64,000 nt of DNA from an uncultured Lachnospiraceae bacterium. Its GTDB lineage: Bacteria > Bacillota > Clostridia > Lachnospirales > Lachnospiraceae. A program made the translations under genes and the position numbers. The stretch lies in the NCBI GenBank assembly GCA_910577835.1, contig CAJTOU010000005.1, positions 45,083 to 109,082 of the forward strand, read 5' to 3'. Shown in pieces: positions 25,869-34,773 of this stretch. The notes beneath the pieces were generated by a model, which was not told the DNA's origin, made no database searches, and saw only the letters and a program-made list of their open reading frames with translations. Position 1 is the stretch's first letter; every line of letters begins with the position of its first letter.

Positions 25869-28800
25869 ATGTTAGAAATTTTTATAAAGAAAAATAATGG
25901 AGCTGTAACAGTGTTCTTATCTTTAATTCTTGTTCCAGTGCTTGCATTTACAGGGGTTTTTATTGATTTGGGAAGGGTATGGCTGGCGCAGGGAATAGCC
26001 GCTTCAAGCGCTGACCTTGCATTAAATACCGTGATGACAAGTTATGATAAGGAATTAAATGAGTATTACGGTCTGGCGGCATCCTGTCAGAATACAGAAG
26101 AATTTATAAAGCTGTCAGAGGAATATTTTAAAAAAAGCCTAAATTCAGAAATTGTAGATGAAGAATATCTTGACTCTTTATGGAAGAAACTGATGATTTC
26201 CGTTGGAAATGCAGAAGAGGCAGTGACAGGAAACAGTACTGAATGGTCTGTGGATAAAGCAGCTAATTTTCTGCTAATGGATGCACCTTCTGATGATTCT
26301 GTGAAGATTACAAAAGCGGATGAAAATTCAGACTTGGCAAATCCAGTATTTTTAAAGGCTCAGATTGTTGAATTTATGAAATACAGAGCACCGATAGGGC
26401 TAGCGGAATCTATTTTGGAACAAATCAAAGGATATAAGGCAGAGCTGAATAATTCAGAAAAAGATAAGGAACTTCAAAAAAAGGAAGAGCAGGTTTATGA
26501 ATTTGAAGAAGAATTTATGCGGACTTTATATGATACATATAAAGAAATTAAGGTATATGAGGGATTAGCCATTACAGAGGATATGGTTAATAGTATGATA
26601 AATTCCGGAAGCGGATACAGGGCAGTATATGAAGATGTGCATAAAAGAATGTTAAAGAATTATGCAGGATTGGATATTAATAAATATCCAGCATCAACTT
26701 TTAAGTATCAATACGCTCTTTCGCAGTTTTCAGATACAAATAAACCAGATGATATTACTTATATCAAAAAGACTATTAAGGAAGCAGTGGGTCAGGTTAC
26801 AATATTTCGAAAAGCGCAGGAAAAGCTGATAACAGAAACAAATAACGCTCTTAGCAATACGGGATTAAGCGCAAGTGCTTCACAGATAGATTCCGCTTAT
26901 ACAATCCGGCTGGTAAGTAAAATATATACAAATACATATAAAAACGCATTAGAAGAATATAATAAGGCGGCAGACAAGGTATTTGAATATTATGCCCGGT
27001 TAGAAAGTATAAATTCGGCAGCTTCGGAATTGGTAGCAGCGGAGACAGAGACTTTAAAAATAACAGAAAGCGGGAATGAAAAATATGATGAAGAATTTGT
27101 AAATGTAGATAAAACTTATAAAGAGCATTTTGATAAGGCTTTTGAGATGTTAAAATTTGATTATGATTCCTATTTATCAGAGGAAGCGTGGACTAATGCG
27201 CAGGCAGCGGCATGGTCATATAACAAGATATATATGAAGGTTCTTCAGACAGTTGCAGAAAATTCACTAGGAAATGATGCAGTTAGAAATTTGATAGAAA
27301 CGCAAAGAAGTATAGATAATAACTCTATTAAAAATATTTGTAATGAAATAAAAGGCAGATTAGATACGTTAGAAGATGCTGTTAAAAGTATGAAAAAGAT
27401 AGAGGAATATGCGACAAAGCTGATTCAGAGGTACGATGCGTACCTTAATGGTAAGAATGGAAAAGCTGGATATAATCAGTGGAGCCAATATACAAATACT
27501 TACACTTACAATAGCGATTATTGTGATGTATCAAAGACGAGTTTGAATAACGATGCGTTACAAATAGGATTAGAAATAGGGGAAGGAAAAAAATATAAAA
27601 TAACTGCAAAAAACTTAACCGCTTTTAAAAATCGGGTGACAAATATAAGAATACTTTTAGAAGCGGTCAGAGAACAAGTGGATTCTATGAAATATGCAGG
27701 GAAAAAAATATCAGAAATAGATAGTGTGGATAAAATGATTAATCAGACAAACGCTGCATCTGCTGTTGCAAATTGTATTAGGGAATCAGAATTTGAATCC
27801 GCGGTAGAATTTAAGTTTGAATCAGGAGCAGGAAATATATCCATGACAAATGACAATCATCCTGAATTTTCAAATAATCCGGTGGAATCAAATGAAGCAT
27901 ATGTTGTATATCAATATATTATAAATAAATTTCAGAATATGAATGAAGAAGAGAAAAAGGAGGGAGAGAAACAATATAAAGAACGCAAAAAAGAAAAAGA
28001 CAAGGCAAGCGATGATGTGCAGAATATAGAAGATAATGCTGATGTTAATGATATGAAAGAAAATTTAAAGGATTCAGCGGAGCTCTATCCTTCTAAATTA
28101 TCTACCTCATCTAACGGAGTGGATTTATTGGACGGCATTATTAGCATTGTTACAGATTTTGCGGATTATGGATTTAAAGACACAATTGAAAGATATAGAG
28201 ATGTCCTTTATACCGCAGATTATTGTATGGAAATGTTCAGTTATGCTACTTATGAAAAGGAAGCAAAATACAAATATATGCTGAAGGAACATGAAAGCAA
28301 TTCTTCCAAGTTTAGTGGAATAGAAAATCTTAGTATAAAAGTTTCCTTTGTTGCAAATGAAGATTTAAAAACATTGGGTTCGGGTTATGAACAGGAATTT
28401 AAGAATATGTTTACTGATACAAATCCCCAAAACACAACAAATAAATCGCTGACAAATAAGCCGATTAATGCAAGTAATAATTATGCGTATACAAGAGAAT
28501 TAGAATATATTTTATTTGGGAAAAGCAACAAAGAAAATGTATCAGAGATGTCACAGGAATTATTTGGATTGAGATATGCATTAAATCTTGGGCCGGGGAT
28601 TGCAAAGCTATGGAACGATGATATATTATGTCCTATTTCAGCTACAATCTCTGGTGCTACCAGCGGGATAATACCAGAACCGCTAGTTAGAATGGTCTTA
28701 GTCTTGATTTTGATAGGCATGGAAAGCTTAAATGATGTTTCTCTTTTGCTGGCAGGAATACCAGTACAATTTTTAAAAATAGGCAATGACAGTGAATGGG

Positions 28801-29159
28801 TGTATTCCGGAGATTATTTCAAGGGAAATACTACGTCTGCAACACGTAACGATAACGCAATACGGTTTTATTACAGCGATTATATGCTGCTTCTTCTGTT
28901 TTTACAGCTCAAGGATACAGATAAATCAAATGATGTATATAAACGCATCGGAGATGTGATTCAGGCAAACATGAGCCAGTTAATTACAGATAATAAAGAA
29001 TATCAACTCTCAAAAGCGATTACCCAATATAAGATGAATTATACGCTTACAGTAAAACCATTAGTATTAAATTTAGGGGTTTATAACGAATATAAAAATA
29101 ATCCAGCGGCGCTTACAGAGTGGAGAACGTTTTCCGGTGTTCTTGTTAATGGCTATTAA
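25869..29159 (+). CDS. Large DUF5702/TadG-like Tad-associated protein
   Basis: 1096 residues from ATG 25869 (CGGAGG site). N-terminus KNNGAVTVFLSLILVPVLAFTGVFIDLGRVW resembles TadE/TadG leaders and carries a single membrane helix; the following ASSADLALNTVMTSYDKELNEYYGLA is the DUF5702 signature. A very long, charged, largely helical middle region (about 200-800) includes EEEKKEGEKQYKERKKEKDK, followed by a C-terminal part with a hydrophobic stretch (about 944-970, PLVRMVLVLILIGMESL) and VKPLVLNLGVYNEY near the end. Probably a surface- or pilus-base-associated component. Firmicutes Tad loci commonly carry it. Confidence 0.8.
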   Translation: MLEIFIKKNNGAVTVFLSLILVPVLAFTGVFIDLGRVWLAQGIAASSADLALNTVMTSYDKELNEYYGLAASCQNTEEFIKLSEEYFKKSLNSEIVDEEYLDSLWKKLMISVGNAEEAVTGNSTEWSVDKAANFLLMDAPSDDSVKITKADENSDLANPVFLKAQIVEFMKYRAPIGLAESILEQIKGYKAELNNSEKDKELQKKEEQVYEFEEEFMRTLYDTYKEIKVYEGLAITEDMVNSMINSGSGYRAVYEDVHKRMLKNYAGLDINKYPASTFKYQYALSQFSDTNKPDDITYIKKTIKEAVGQVTIFRKAQEKLITETNNALSNTGLSASASQIDSAYTIRLVSKIYTNTYKNALEEYNKAADKVFEYYARLESINSAASELVAAETETLKITESGNEKYDEEFVNVDKTYKEHFDKAFEMLKFDYDSYLSEEAWTNAQAAAWSYNKIYMKVLQTVAENSLGNDAVRNLIETQRSIDNNSIKNICNEIKGRLDTLEDAVKSMKKIEEYATKLIQRYDAYLNGKNGKAGYNQWSQYTNTYTYNSDYCDVSKTSLNNDALQIGLEIGEGKKYKITAKNLTAFKNRVTNIRILLEAVREQVDSMKYAGKKISEIDSVDKMINQTNAASAVANCIRESEFESAVEFKFESGAGNISMTNDNHPEFSNNPVESNEAYVVYQYIINKFQNMNEEEKKEGEKQYKERKKEKDKASDDVQNIEDNADVNDMKENLKDSAELYPSKLSTSSNGVDLLDGIISIVTDFADYGFKDTIERYRDVLYTADYCMEMFSYATYEKEAKYKYMLKEHESNSSKFSGIENLSIKVSFVANEDLKTLGSGYEQEFKNMFTDTNPQNTTNKSLTNKPINASNNYAYTRELEYILFGKSNKENVSEMSQELFGLRYALNLGPGIAKLWNDDILCPISATISGATSGIIPEPLVRMVLVLILIGMESLNDVSLLLAGIPVQFLKIGNDSEWVYSGDYFKGNTTSATRNDNAIRFYYSDYMLLLLFLQLKDTDKSNDVYKRIGDVIQANMSQLITDNKEYQLSKAITQYKMNYTLTVKPLVLNLGVYNEYKNNPAALTEWRTFSGVLVNGY

Positions 29160-29205
29160 TAAGGCTCGGACAAGCTGCTAGTGTAGATAAGAAAGGAATT
29201 TGCTT

Positions 29206-30024
29206 ATGAAAAAAAAGGATAATGAGAATGGAGTAATTATAGTAGAAGCCTCTATAATAGTGCCTCTGTTTATATTTTTTGTTATAACGTTCCTATCCCT
29301 GATAGATATCTGTATGCTGCAGATGAGAATCAATATTGCATTAAATACTGCAGCAAAAGACATTTCTCAGTATTCTTATTTATATATGATGACGGGACTG
29401 AATGAGGAACAGGAGAAATTATATAATGGCAGCGAGGGCGTTAGAGTTTCCATGGATAATACATTACAGGGGCTTCAAACAATGACTAATTCATGGATAC
29501 CCGCTGGAGATGGAGCACGCGACCTTACCGAGTATCAGGGGGATTTTAATGAATATCTGCAGAAAATTGAAAATGTAGATAAAAGTACAAATCAAGCGGT
29601 TACATGTACAAAAGAAGAAGCGCAGAAAATCTATAAAGACTGGTCAGCGCAATTATCAGACCCGCAGGCGTTTATGACAGGCGTTATATCACTAGCGGGA
29701 AATGAGCTTTCAGAAAAAGCGAAATCCATACTGGCAGAGATGATGGGAAAGGCATTTATGAGTAAAAACCTCCGTTCTTCTGATACAGATACAGCAGAAC
29801 AATATCTGGCAAGACAGCATGTAGTTCCAGCAGAAGGGTCTTATGTAAATGGATTGGATTTTTCAGGAACAAAATTATTCGCAAATGGACAGACAGACAG
29901 AGTACAGCTGGTATGCACTTATGAAGTTGAAGTAATCAAGCTCTTAAATATCAGCTATAAATTTAAATTTCAGACAACAGCGATTACGAGGGCATGGGGA
30001 AAAGGTATTTCATCAAAGAGCTAA
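29206..30024 (+). CDS. Second TadE-like minor pilin
   Basis: 272 residues from ATG 29206 (GAAAGGA site); an in-frame TTG at 29200 is unlikely. N-terminus NENGVIIVEASIIVPLFIFFVITFLSLIDI repeats the GxxIVEASxxxP pilin-like leader of the gene at 25223. A soluble domain of about 230 residues follows. Likely a pilus minor subunit or base component. It ends on the base before the prepilin peptidase ORF begins. Confidence 0.85.
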   Translation: MKKKDNENGVIIVEASIIVPLFIFFVITFLSLIDICMLQMRINIALNTAAKDISQYSYLYMMTGLNEEQEKLYNGSEGVRVSMDNTLQGLQTMTNSWIPAGDGARDLTEYQGDFNEYLQKIENVDKSTNQAVTCTKEEAQKIYKDWSAQLSDPQAFMTGVISLAGNELSEKAKSILAEMMGKAFMSKNLRSSDTDTAEQYLARQHVVPAEGSYVNGLDFSGTKLFANGQTDRVQLVCTYEVEVIKLLNISYKFKFQTTAITRAWGKGISSKS

Positions 30025-30711
30025 ATGGAGAAAACTATGAAAGTTTCAATTATTATCACTCTTGTTTGTACTATATTTTTAAGTATATTTAGTATTTATT
30101 TAATATCATATCAAAAAGAATATGAAAATAAACAAGAAGTAAAGAAAGCGAAATATGTATACGGAAAAAAAACAAAAATATATGCGGGAAGTTTGTTCGT
30201 GCTAAATTTTATACTTGCAATTCTTTTGGATGTTATCTATACGGAAAATTCATGGATGTTGAATATAAAATTACTGGCTTTAATCAGTATTTTATGGCCA
30301 ATTGGTTATATTGATTATAAATATATGAAAATACCAAATAAAATATTATTGGCAGGACTTTATCTGAGAGCAGTATGTTTAATTGCTGAGGTTATTCTTT
30401 ACAAAAAAGCTATAATAAAAATGTTGTTTACAGAATTTCTAGCAGTGATTGTTATATTTTTGATATGTATGTTATTGAATTTTATTATGAAAAATGCAAT
30501 TGGTATGGGGGATATAAAATTATTGATTTTAATGGCATTATATATAGGCGATAGTGGAATTATACCAGCGATTGTTTTTTCATTGTTTGTATCATTTTTT
30601 ATTTCGATTTATTTTCTTATAACTGGAAAAAAAGGAAAGAAGGATGTTATTCCATTTGCTCCGTCCGTATTGGCAGGAACCTATTTATCAATATTTTTAT
30701 TGGGAATATAA
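30025..30711 (+). CDS. tadV: Prepilin peptidase, A24 family (TadV/CpaA-like)
   Basis: 228 residues if ATG 30025 is used; ATG 30037 (MKVSIIITLVC) has a GGAG at 5 bp and may be the true start. Seven or so hydrophobic helices. Aspartate protease residues: Asp in YIDYKYMKIPN and Asp in the GMGDIK motif, the GxGD signature. It processes Flp and TadE-like leaders at the membrane. It is the last clear member of the pilus operon. Confidence 0.87.
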   Translation: MEKTMKVSIIITLVCTIFLSIFSIYLISYQKEYENKQEVKKAKYVYGKKTKIYAGSLFVLNFILAILLDVIYTENSWMLNIKLLALISILWPIGYIDYKYMKIPNKILLAGLYLRAVCLIAEVILYKKAIIKMLFTEFLAVIVIFLICMLLNFIMKNAIGMGDIKLLILMALYIGDSGIIPAIVFSLFVSFFISIYFLITGKKGKKDVIPFAPSVLAGTYLSIFLLGI

Positions 30712-30753
30712 GCAGAAAGGAAGGAGAATTGCGCAAAGGCAATAAAATGAAAA

Positions 30754-32046
30754 ATGAAAAGTTATAGAATGTTAATACCTGCGGCTTTGGTTGGAATAAT
30801 GGCGCTGTCTGTTTTTTCTTTTGTAAGAAATAAAAAAAGTCTTCAGAATAATTATGAAGCTTATATTTCCAGCGCTGAATATTGTAGGGAAGAGAAATTA
30901 TATGTAGACGCAATAAATTATTACAAAGCAGCATATGATATTCAGCCTTCTTTGGAACTGGATAAGAAAATTATTGACTGTTATACAGAGCAGGGAAATA
31001 ATGTAGAAAGTTTATATGAGGAATTGTTAGATAAATATCCAAAAGACCAACTCGCATATGAGTATGCTATAGAATATTATATTCTGGAAAAGGAATATGA
31101 GGAGGCATATAAAATAAGGCAAACATCTCAAAAAAGAAAAGTTCATTCAGATAAGATAAAAGAGATGTTGGAAGAAATACAATATTACTATAAATTGGCG
31201 AGTACAGATTTTACAGAAATTGGAGAATACTATAATGATTACTGTATTGTAAAATCTGAAAATGAAAAATATGGCATTACAGGGACTTCGGGAAGTCTGC
31301 TGCTTAGCTGTAATTACAATAAAATCAGCTGCTTTTCCAGCGATTATTTTGCTGTTGTAAATAATGAGAATGAATTCTATTGGATAGATACAAATGGAGA
31401 CCGAAGAAAAAATTATAACGGAGAAGAAACGGTAATAGAACTGGGACCCATTACAGAACAAATTTTTTGGGCAAAGCTGGAAAACGAAAAATATGCTTTT
31501 TATAATTCAGAAGGCCAGAAAATAAGTAATGAATATACAGAGACTACGAATTTTTCAGACGGAACAGCGGCAGTTTTAGATGGTTCATGGTATATTGTAA
31601 ATGCTGCAATGGAGCATGTGAATGATATTCCATATGCAATGATTATTACAAACGAAAATGGCTATGTATCAAATTCGGGAAGATTATTTGTGAGTGAAGG
31701 AATAGGATATAAAATGCTGGATAATTCAGGAAATACAGTATCAGATGATTTGTATGAAAATGCAAGGTTATTTATAGACGGAACTGCTGCAGCAGTACAG
31801 CAGGATGGAAAATGGGGATTTGTAAATGTAAACGGGGAAATTGTAATAAAACCAGAGTATGAAGATGCACGCTCTTTTAGCAATGGATTTGCAGCAGTAA
31901 AAAGGGATGGAAAATGGGGATTTATTGATACTCAAAACAATATGGTAATAGAGCCGGAGTTTGAGGATGCAAGGGATTTTAACTCATTAGGAAAATGTTA
32001 TGTCTTAATAGATGGAAAATGGAATTTACTAAGTTTCTATAATTAA
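30754..32046 (+). CDS. Membrane-anchored TPR and WG-repeat protein
   Basis: 430 residues. One N-terminal membrane helix (7-23), a TPR-like helical region (about 38-130; CREEKLYVDAINYYKAAYDIQP), then beta WG repeats: KYGITG, KYAFYN, KWGFVNVNGEIVIKPEYEDAR, KWGFIDTQNNMVIEPEFEDAR and a final KWNLLS. WG repeats form propeller-like surfaces used in binding. It lies 42 bp after the prepilin peptidase and before the FHA gene, linking the pilus and signalling blocks. Confidence 0.8.
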   Translation: MKSYRMLIPAALVGIMALSVFSFVRNKKSLQNNYEAYISSAEYCREEKLYVDAINYYKAAYDIQPSLELDKKIIDCYTEQGNNVESLYEELLDKYPKDQLAYEYAIEYYILEKEYEEAYKIRQTSQKRKVHSDKIKEMLEEIQYYYKLASTDFTEIGEYYNDYCIVKSENEKYGITGTSGSLLLSCNYNKISCFSSDYFAVVNNENEFYWIDTNGDRRKNYNGEETVIELGPITEQIFWAKLENEKYAFYNSEGQKISNEYTETTNFSDGTAAVLDGSWYIVNAAMEHVNDIPYAMIITNENGYVSNSGRLFVSEGIGYKMLDNSGNTVSDDLYENARLFIDGTAAAVQQDGKWGFVNVNGEIVIKPEYEDARSFSNGFAAVKRDGKWGFIDTQNNMVIEPEFEDARDFNSLGKCYVLIDGKWNLLSFYN

Positions 32047-32118
32047 TGTATAAGTAATCAATAAGAAATAAAATAAATTTTATAAAATTAATATAAATAA
32101 AAGGAAGGTCTTATTCAT

Positions 32119-33969
32119 ATGAAAAACATCACCTACGAAAATCAAGGCAATAATACTTATCTAGTTTATGAAATTTACTCCGCAGATATTATAGACAATT
32201 TAAGCCTTGGCATGATTAACAACAATAAAATCATTGGTCTTGCTCCTGTGATTTACAGTCAGGTAGATAATAAAAAATATTTAAAATATAATATTTCCGC
32301 CAAGGTGTCCGCTGCCGCTTTTCTTGCAGGCGCAGCAAGCAGAAACCGTATCCTTGGCGTTTTCTCCAGTGTATCCAAAGCTCTGCTGTCCGCAGAGGAA
32401 TACATGTTAGACGCAAACACCATTATGCTTGATTTAGATTACATATATGTAGATGTAACTACCTGCGAAGCGGAACTTATATGCCTTCCAATTCAGCGGG
32501 GTAATTTCAATGATGTAGTTTCTTTCTTTAAAAATATTATATTTTCTGTCACTTACGACCAGACGGAGAACTGTGATTATGTGGCAAAAATCATAGGTTG
32601 TCTGAACAGTCATTCCAGTTTTTCACTGCAAAATTTTATGCAGACAATAGATGAGCTGAATGGCAAAAGAATTAATATCCAAAACCTCCAAAATAATCAG
32701 CAGGTGGAACCGGAACCAAATTATACAGAAATTTTGCATGGAGAATCTCAGGAAATTAAATCCGCAGCGAAAAATCTGCAAAGAGTAAATACAGTTCAAT
32801 CTCCGATATATTCACAGCCTGTTCAAAATAACGGAAGCTATCCATATAATAATATGCAGACACAACCTCCAATGCAGTCACAGGGAGAATCGGCACAAAA
32901 TTATTATTCTTCCAATCAACCAACAGGAAACCAGTCTGATATTCCCCCAAATAATGAAATGCTATCGGGGTATCAGCCTGTCAGGAGGGGCACTATGACA
33001 CCAAATCAGATTCCTTCTGGTGGACCTGTGATGACTCTGCCAAATCAGAAACAATCAAAGAAACAAAAAGCAGAAAAAAAGAATAAAAAGGGACAAATGC
33101 CACCTCTTATTAATTATACGGTTCCGGGTGCCCCTTCTTCAAGAACAGGTATGCCTATGCAGGGTCCAGGAACTGTATTTCAGGGAAAAACGGAAAAACA
33201 GCAGAAAAAGAGTGGAGGTTTATCAGGACTTTTTCATAAAAAGAACAAACCAGAAAATATACCACCAAATAGTATATCAAGACCTCAAATGCCGCCACAT
33301 AATACAGGTAATATACCATCAAACAATATAAACAAAAATCAGCAAATACCAAATAATATGGGTAATATGTCAAATGGTATGAATCCGAATCAGCAAATAC
33401 CAAACAGCATGGGTAATATGCCAAACAGAATGAATCAAAATCAGCAAATGCAAAATGGTATGGTAAATACCATGAGTCAGATGTCAGGTCAGTACAATAT
33501 GAACAATGTGCCAAACGGCATGAATCAGCAGATAAATCCACAGTATGCCTCGCAGAGTATGGAAAATACAAATCCACAATACACTGGACGTTCTATGAAT
33601 TTCGGTGAAACGACAGTATTAGACGGAAATATGACAAATGGTGAGACATCTGTTTTAAGTGCTCCTGCTGTTGTTCAGCCATATCTGCTGCGAAAAAAGA
33701 ATGGAGAAAAAATTTTTATTAATAATCCGTTTTTCCGTATTGGCAAAGAAGCGAATTATGTAGATTATTTTATTGGAGATAATTCGGCAATCAGCAGAAG
33801 TCACGCCAATATTATTAACAGTGGAAAAGAATATTACATTATAGATACAAATTCCAAAAATCATACTTATGTAAACGGGCAGATGATTCAAAGCAATACA
33901 GAAACTCTGCTCACACATGGTTCAATTGTAAAGCTTGCAAACGAGGAATTTGAATTTCGTATGTATTGA
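32119..33969 (+). CDS. DUF6382-FHA domain protein
   Basis: 616 residues; ATG 32119 after AAGGAAGG. N-terminal domain (about 1-175), the DUF6382 type usually fused to FHA, a Pro/Gln/Asn/Met-rich disordered linker (about 200-490) with two 17-residue repeats, two ET(T/S)VL motifs (residues 497-501 and 509-513), and a C-terminal FHA domain (about 530-616): FRIGKEANYVDYFIGDNSAISRSHANI (Arg, Ser, His of the phosphothreonine pocket) and SKNHTYVNGQMI. FHA domains bind phosphothreonine peptides, here probably produced by the kinase two genes on. In adhesion/secretion contexts FHA often scaffolds assembly. Confidence 0.87.
   Translation: MKNITYENQGNNTYLVYEIYSADIIDNLSLGMINNNKIIGLAPVIYSQVDNKKYLKYNISAKVSAAAFLAGAASRNRILGVFSSVSKALLSAEEYMLDANTIMLDLDYIYVDVTTCEAELICLPIQRGNFNDVVSFFKNIIFSVTYDQTENCDYVAKIIGCLNSHSSFSLQNFMQTIDELNGKRINIQNLQNNQQVEPEPNYTEILHGESQEIKSAAKNLQRVNTVQSPIYSQPVQNNGSYPYNNMQTQPPMQSQGESAQNYYSSNQPTGNQSDIPPNNEMLSGYQPVRRGTMTPNQIPSGGPVMTLPNQKQSKKQKAEKKNKKGQMPPLINYTVPGAPSSRTGMPMQGPGTVFQGKTEKQQKKSGGLSGLFHKKNKPENIPPNSISRPQMPPHNTGNIPSNNINKNQQIPNNMGNMSNGMNPNQQIPNSMGNMPNRMNQNQQMQNGMVNTMSQMSGQYNMNNVPNGMNQQINPQYASQSMENTNPQYTGRSMNFGETTVLDGNMTNGETSVLSAPAVVQPYLLRKKNGEKIFINNPFFRIGKEANYVDYFIGDNSAISRSHANIINSGKEYYIIDTNSKNHTYVNGQMIQSNTETLLTHGSIVKLANEEFEFRMY
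33337..33438 (+). repeat. Two 51-bp in-frame repeats in FHA protein linker
   Basis: Each unit encodes a 17-residue NQQIPN-x-MGNM-x-N type segment; copies at 33337-33387 and 33388-33438, followed by a degenerate third. Disordered linker subject to length change. Confidence 0.8.
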
Positions 33970-33991
33970 TAAATGGGAGGAGGTTGAAAAA

Positions 33992-34762
33992 ATGCAGTTT
34001 ATGATTTCGGCGGATTCTGATATGGGAATTAAAAAAACAACAAATCAGGACAGCCTGCTTATGAAGGAATACGACACACATATTGGAAATGTTGTTCTGG
34101 CAGTACTTTGTGACGGAATGGGCGGATTTGAGAAGGGCGAGGTCGCGAGTGCAACAGTAGTCAAAGCCTTTGAACAGTGGGGAAACAAGCAGCTTACTTT
34201 TATCTCAGAGCAACCACAGTATGAACATATACTGCGTCAGCAGTGGTTTTCTCTGGCATTTGATTTGAATGAAAAAATTATGAATTATGGCAGAGCGCAT
34301 GGAATCAAGCTTGGAACAACAGTTGTGGCAATGCTTTTTACACAAAATAAATATTTTCTGATGAATATCGGTGATTCACGTGCTTATGAAATAGGGAAAA
34401 ATCAGGTGATTCAACTTACAAAAGACCAGACTTTTGTAGCAAGGGAGGTGGAGCTTGGACATATGACCGCAGAGCAGGCTGAAACTGATTCAAGAAAAAG
34501 CGTACTTTTACAGTGTGTAGGTGCTTCCGAGCAGGTTTATCCTGATATGTTTTATGGAGAAGTAAAGCAGAATACTACTTATATGCTGTGTTCAGACGGT
34601 TTTCGGCATGTGATTACCCAAGAAGAAATTTACCATATGCTTGCACCTGAAATTTTAACAGACGCCAAAACGGCAACAGAAAATATCAGATATTTAATTA
34701 ATCTGAATATGCGCAGAAATGAACAGGATAATATTACCTCAGCAGTGGTAAGAACATTTTAG
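33992..34762 (+). CDS. PP2C-family serine/threonine phosphatase
   Basis: 256 residues from ATG 33992 with GGGAGGAGG; a longer frame back to 33935 runs into the FHA gene and is rejected. Metal-binding motifs: SDMGIKKTTNQDSLL, LCDGMGGFEKGE, NIGDSRAYEI, CSDGFRHVI and the closing DNITSAVV. It is the PrpC/Stp type that reverses Hanks-type kinase phosphorylation, directly upstream of the kinase gene (11-bp gap), so a matched pair. Confidence 0.93.
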   Translation: MQFMISADSDMGIKKTTNQDSLLMKEYDTHIGNVVLAVLCDGMGGFEKGEVASATVVKAFEQWGNKQLTFISEQPQYEHILRQQWFSLAFDLNEKIMNYGRAHGIKLGTTVVAMLFTQNKYFLMNIGDSRAYEIGKNQVIQLTKDQTFVAREVELGHMTAEQAETDSRKSVLLQCVGASEQVYPDMFYGEVKQNTTYMLCSDGFRHVITQEEIYHMLAPEILTDAKTATENIRYLINLNMRRNEQDNITSAVVRTF

Positions 34763-34773
34763 GAGGAGTGGAC

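Noticed and set aside
33337-33438. Tandem repeats considered as CRISPR or minisatellite locus
   Set aside because: Direct adjacent coding units without spacers; they belong to the FHA linker. The CAP and flavoprotein repeats are the same kind of thing.
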